In this document: positions 62,901 to 64,000 of the stretch, piece by piece
How the letters are laid out: each line of letters starts with the position of its first letter
Numbering within the stretch: position 1 is the stretch's first letter
Origin: Lateolabrax maculatus
Lineage: Eukaryota; Chordata; Actinopteri; Acropomatiformes; Lateolabracidae
Direction of reading: 5' to 3'
Length of the DNA stretch: 64,000 nucleotides
NCBI GenBank assembly: GCA_031216445.1
Contig: CM062218.1
Span: 9,905,501 to 9,969,500, forward strand
Translations under genes and position numbers: made by a program
Notes under the pieces: generated by a model
Told to the model about the DNA's origin: nothing
The model's database searches: none
The model's input: only the letters and a program-made list of their open reading frames with translations

Positions 62901-64000
62901 CCCTCGTCTGTTCTGTGTCTGTCGAAATGTGTGACCTGCAGATGCAACATCGGAAAGAGGTTAAATGGTTTGACTCCATTCAGATTCTACCCAGAGTCAC
63001 ACGTTGATGGTCACAGGATGTGTTGCAAAGTCAGAATGTGTCTTGTCTTCTGTATTTTGCTTGGTTAGCCTGTTATCTGTTAAGCTACACTTGAGCTGTA
63101 GGTTGCTATCTCCCTCCCTCTCTGCTTGTAGTGCGTGTGGTCTTATGTCTATATTATGTCCAGTTTCACTGTAGTTTTGTAGTCTTTCTTTTTAAAGTTT
63201 AATTTGTAATGCAGGTTTTCCAGTCTGCATTGCATCATATCGTGTGTGCATTTCAAGGATATAAAACTATGACTTGTGACCGATTGTCATTAAATGTGAG
63301 AGTGTCGGATTAAATGTCCTTTAGACATTAGTTGAGTGAGTCAATTGAAAGTACTTTGGAATTAAACTTAATGAAGCACTTATTTCTCCTGTTTGTGATG
63401 GTCATTCCATGCATACCTATTCTTTATCAGAAAGTATTTTTTAGTATGTTTTTATAGTTTGTTCTTACCTATTAAGGTCCCAGACAGATACTGGTTAGAG
63501 CATATCTGTCCACATTATGTCCACACTGAGTCACTGAAACGTATTTAAAAGACAGCGTCATGCAGTTTTATCAGCTATTTGACATCATCTGGATGCAGTA
63601 AACCTTTACAAGTATTGTAACTTTTGTATATAACTTTTGAAAATAGCTTGAAATGACAGACCAAACAATTTGAGTGTATGCTTTAGTCATCTAGGGAAAT
63701 ACATTAACTGCCCCAGGAGACTTGAGTGAGAAGAATGTGAATCTCTGCTACTGAGAGCTTTAAATCCCCTATTTAGTACTTCCAATTGGTTTAAACATTA
63801 TTGAGCCCCAGCAGCATTTTATACCTGTTACCTTTAAACTGAAACCTATACTGTACCTGCTCCATTATCAGGTACAAATCACATTCTCTGGTCTGAGCAA
63901 TAAGTGGTGATCTAGTTTTGAGGCTAAATGCAAGAGAAAAACGTGTGATTTGCTGTTATTAGGCAGTTCTTAATCTCTTTTAAACTATTTAACATTATAA

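Larger units (their letters stand above)
51738..64000 (+). other. Beginning of the large trps1 intron before the GATA-finger exon (runs off the window)
   Basis: The donor GTAAGG is at 51738. In all frames downstream I looked for the GATA-finger block (CxNC ... CNAC) and the terminal Ikaros-type fingers and found neither. The intron is therefore at least 12.2 kb in this window, unless the assembly is broken. It holds microsatellites, a teleost interspersed repeat near 53.0-53.2 kb, a second repeat near 57.06-57.26 kb, and simple AG-rich stretches (52.7-52.8, 53.8-53.9 and 62.3-62.5 kb). Confidence 0.8.

Noticed and set aside
1..64000. Prokaryote-type features: CRISPR arrays, operons, phage or defence genes
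   Set aside because: The spliced vertebrate gene, microsatellites and fish repeats show a nuclear vertebrate locus. No spaced direct-repeat array or gene cluster of that kind was seen.

Overview
The window is vertebrate nuclear DNA and most likely comes from a teleost fish, probably a percomorph. The evidence is GT-AG introns, very dense (GT)n/(CA)n microsatellites, several interspersed repeats that I recognise as common in percomorph genomes, and one recognisable gene. That gene is trps1, the zinc-finger transcriptional repressor (atypical GATA factor) mutated in human tricho-rhino-phalangeal syndrome. It lies on the + strand and is incomplete.

Layout. Positions 1-37269 contain no coding exon that I can support. 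They are upstream or 5' intronic DNA: microsatellites, relics of non-autonomous transposons (about 2.3-2.99, 20.4-20.9 and 23.7-24.5 kb), four copies of one interspersed repeat family, other teleost repeats, and a few AT-rich homeobox/SOX/TCF-motif-rich blocks that look like conserved regulatory DNA (best candidate 11089-11255). The 5' UTR must come from an upstream exon that I could not identify, because only two bases precede the ATG in the first coding exon.

Seven coding exons follow: 37270-37956, 38148-38263, 42752-43361, 43756-43970, 44441-44651, 44782-45016 and 50918-51737. The junction phases agree throughout and the exons join into an uninterrupted frame of 964 codons. They encode the acidic N-terminus, all seven N-terminal C2H2-type fingers, a cysteine-rich segment between fingers 4 and 5, SUMO-consensus sites and a glycine-rich linker, and end exactly where the GATA finger should begin. 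The GATA-finger exon and the terminal Ikaros-type double-finger exon are not in the window. Positions 51738-64000 are the 5' part of a large intron.

Nothing here resembles a defence system, operon, virus or other new multi-gene system. The most interesting points are: the apparent splitting of the finger-coding region into more exons than I recall for mammals; lineage-specific low-complexity expansions (poly-Glu, poly-Gly and a 7-residue tandem repeat); a regularly spaced Cys/His module between fingers 4 and 5 that may bind zinc; a candidate enhancer with back-to-back TCF/LEF sites; and a perfect 20-bp inverted repeat with a 3-nt loop.
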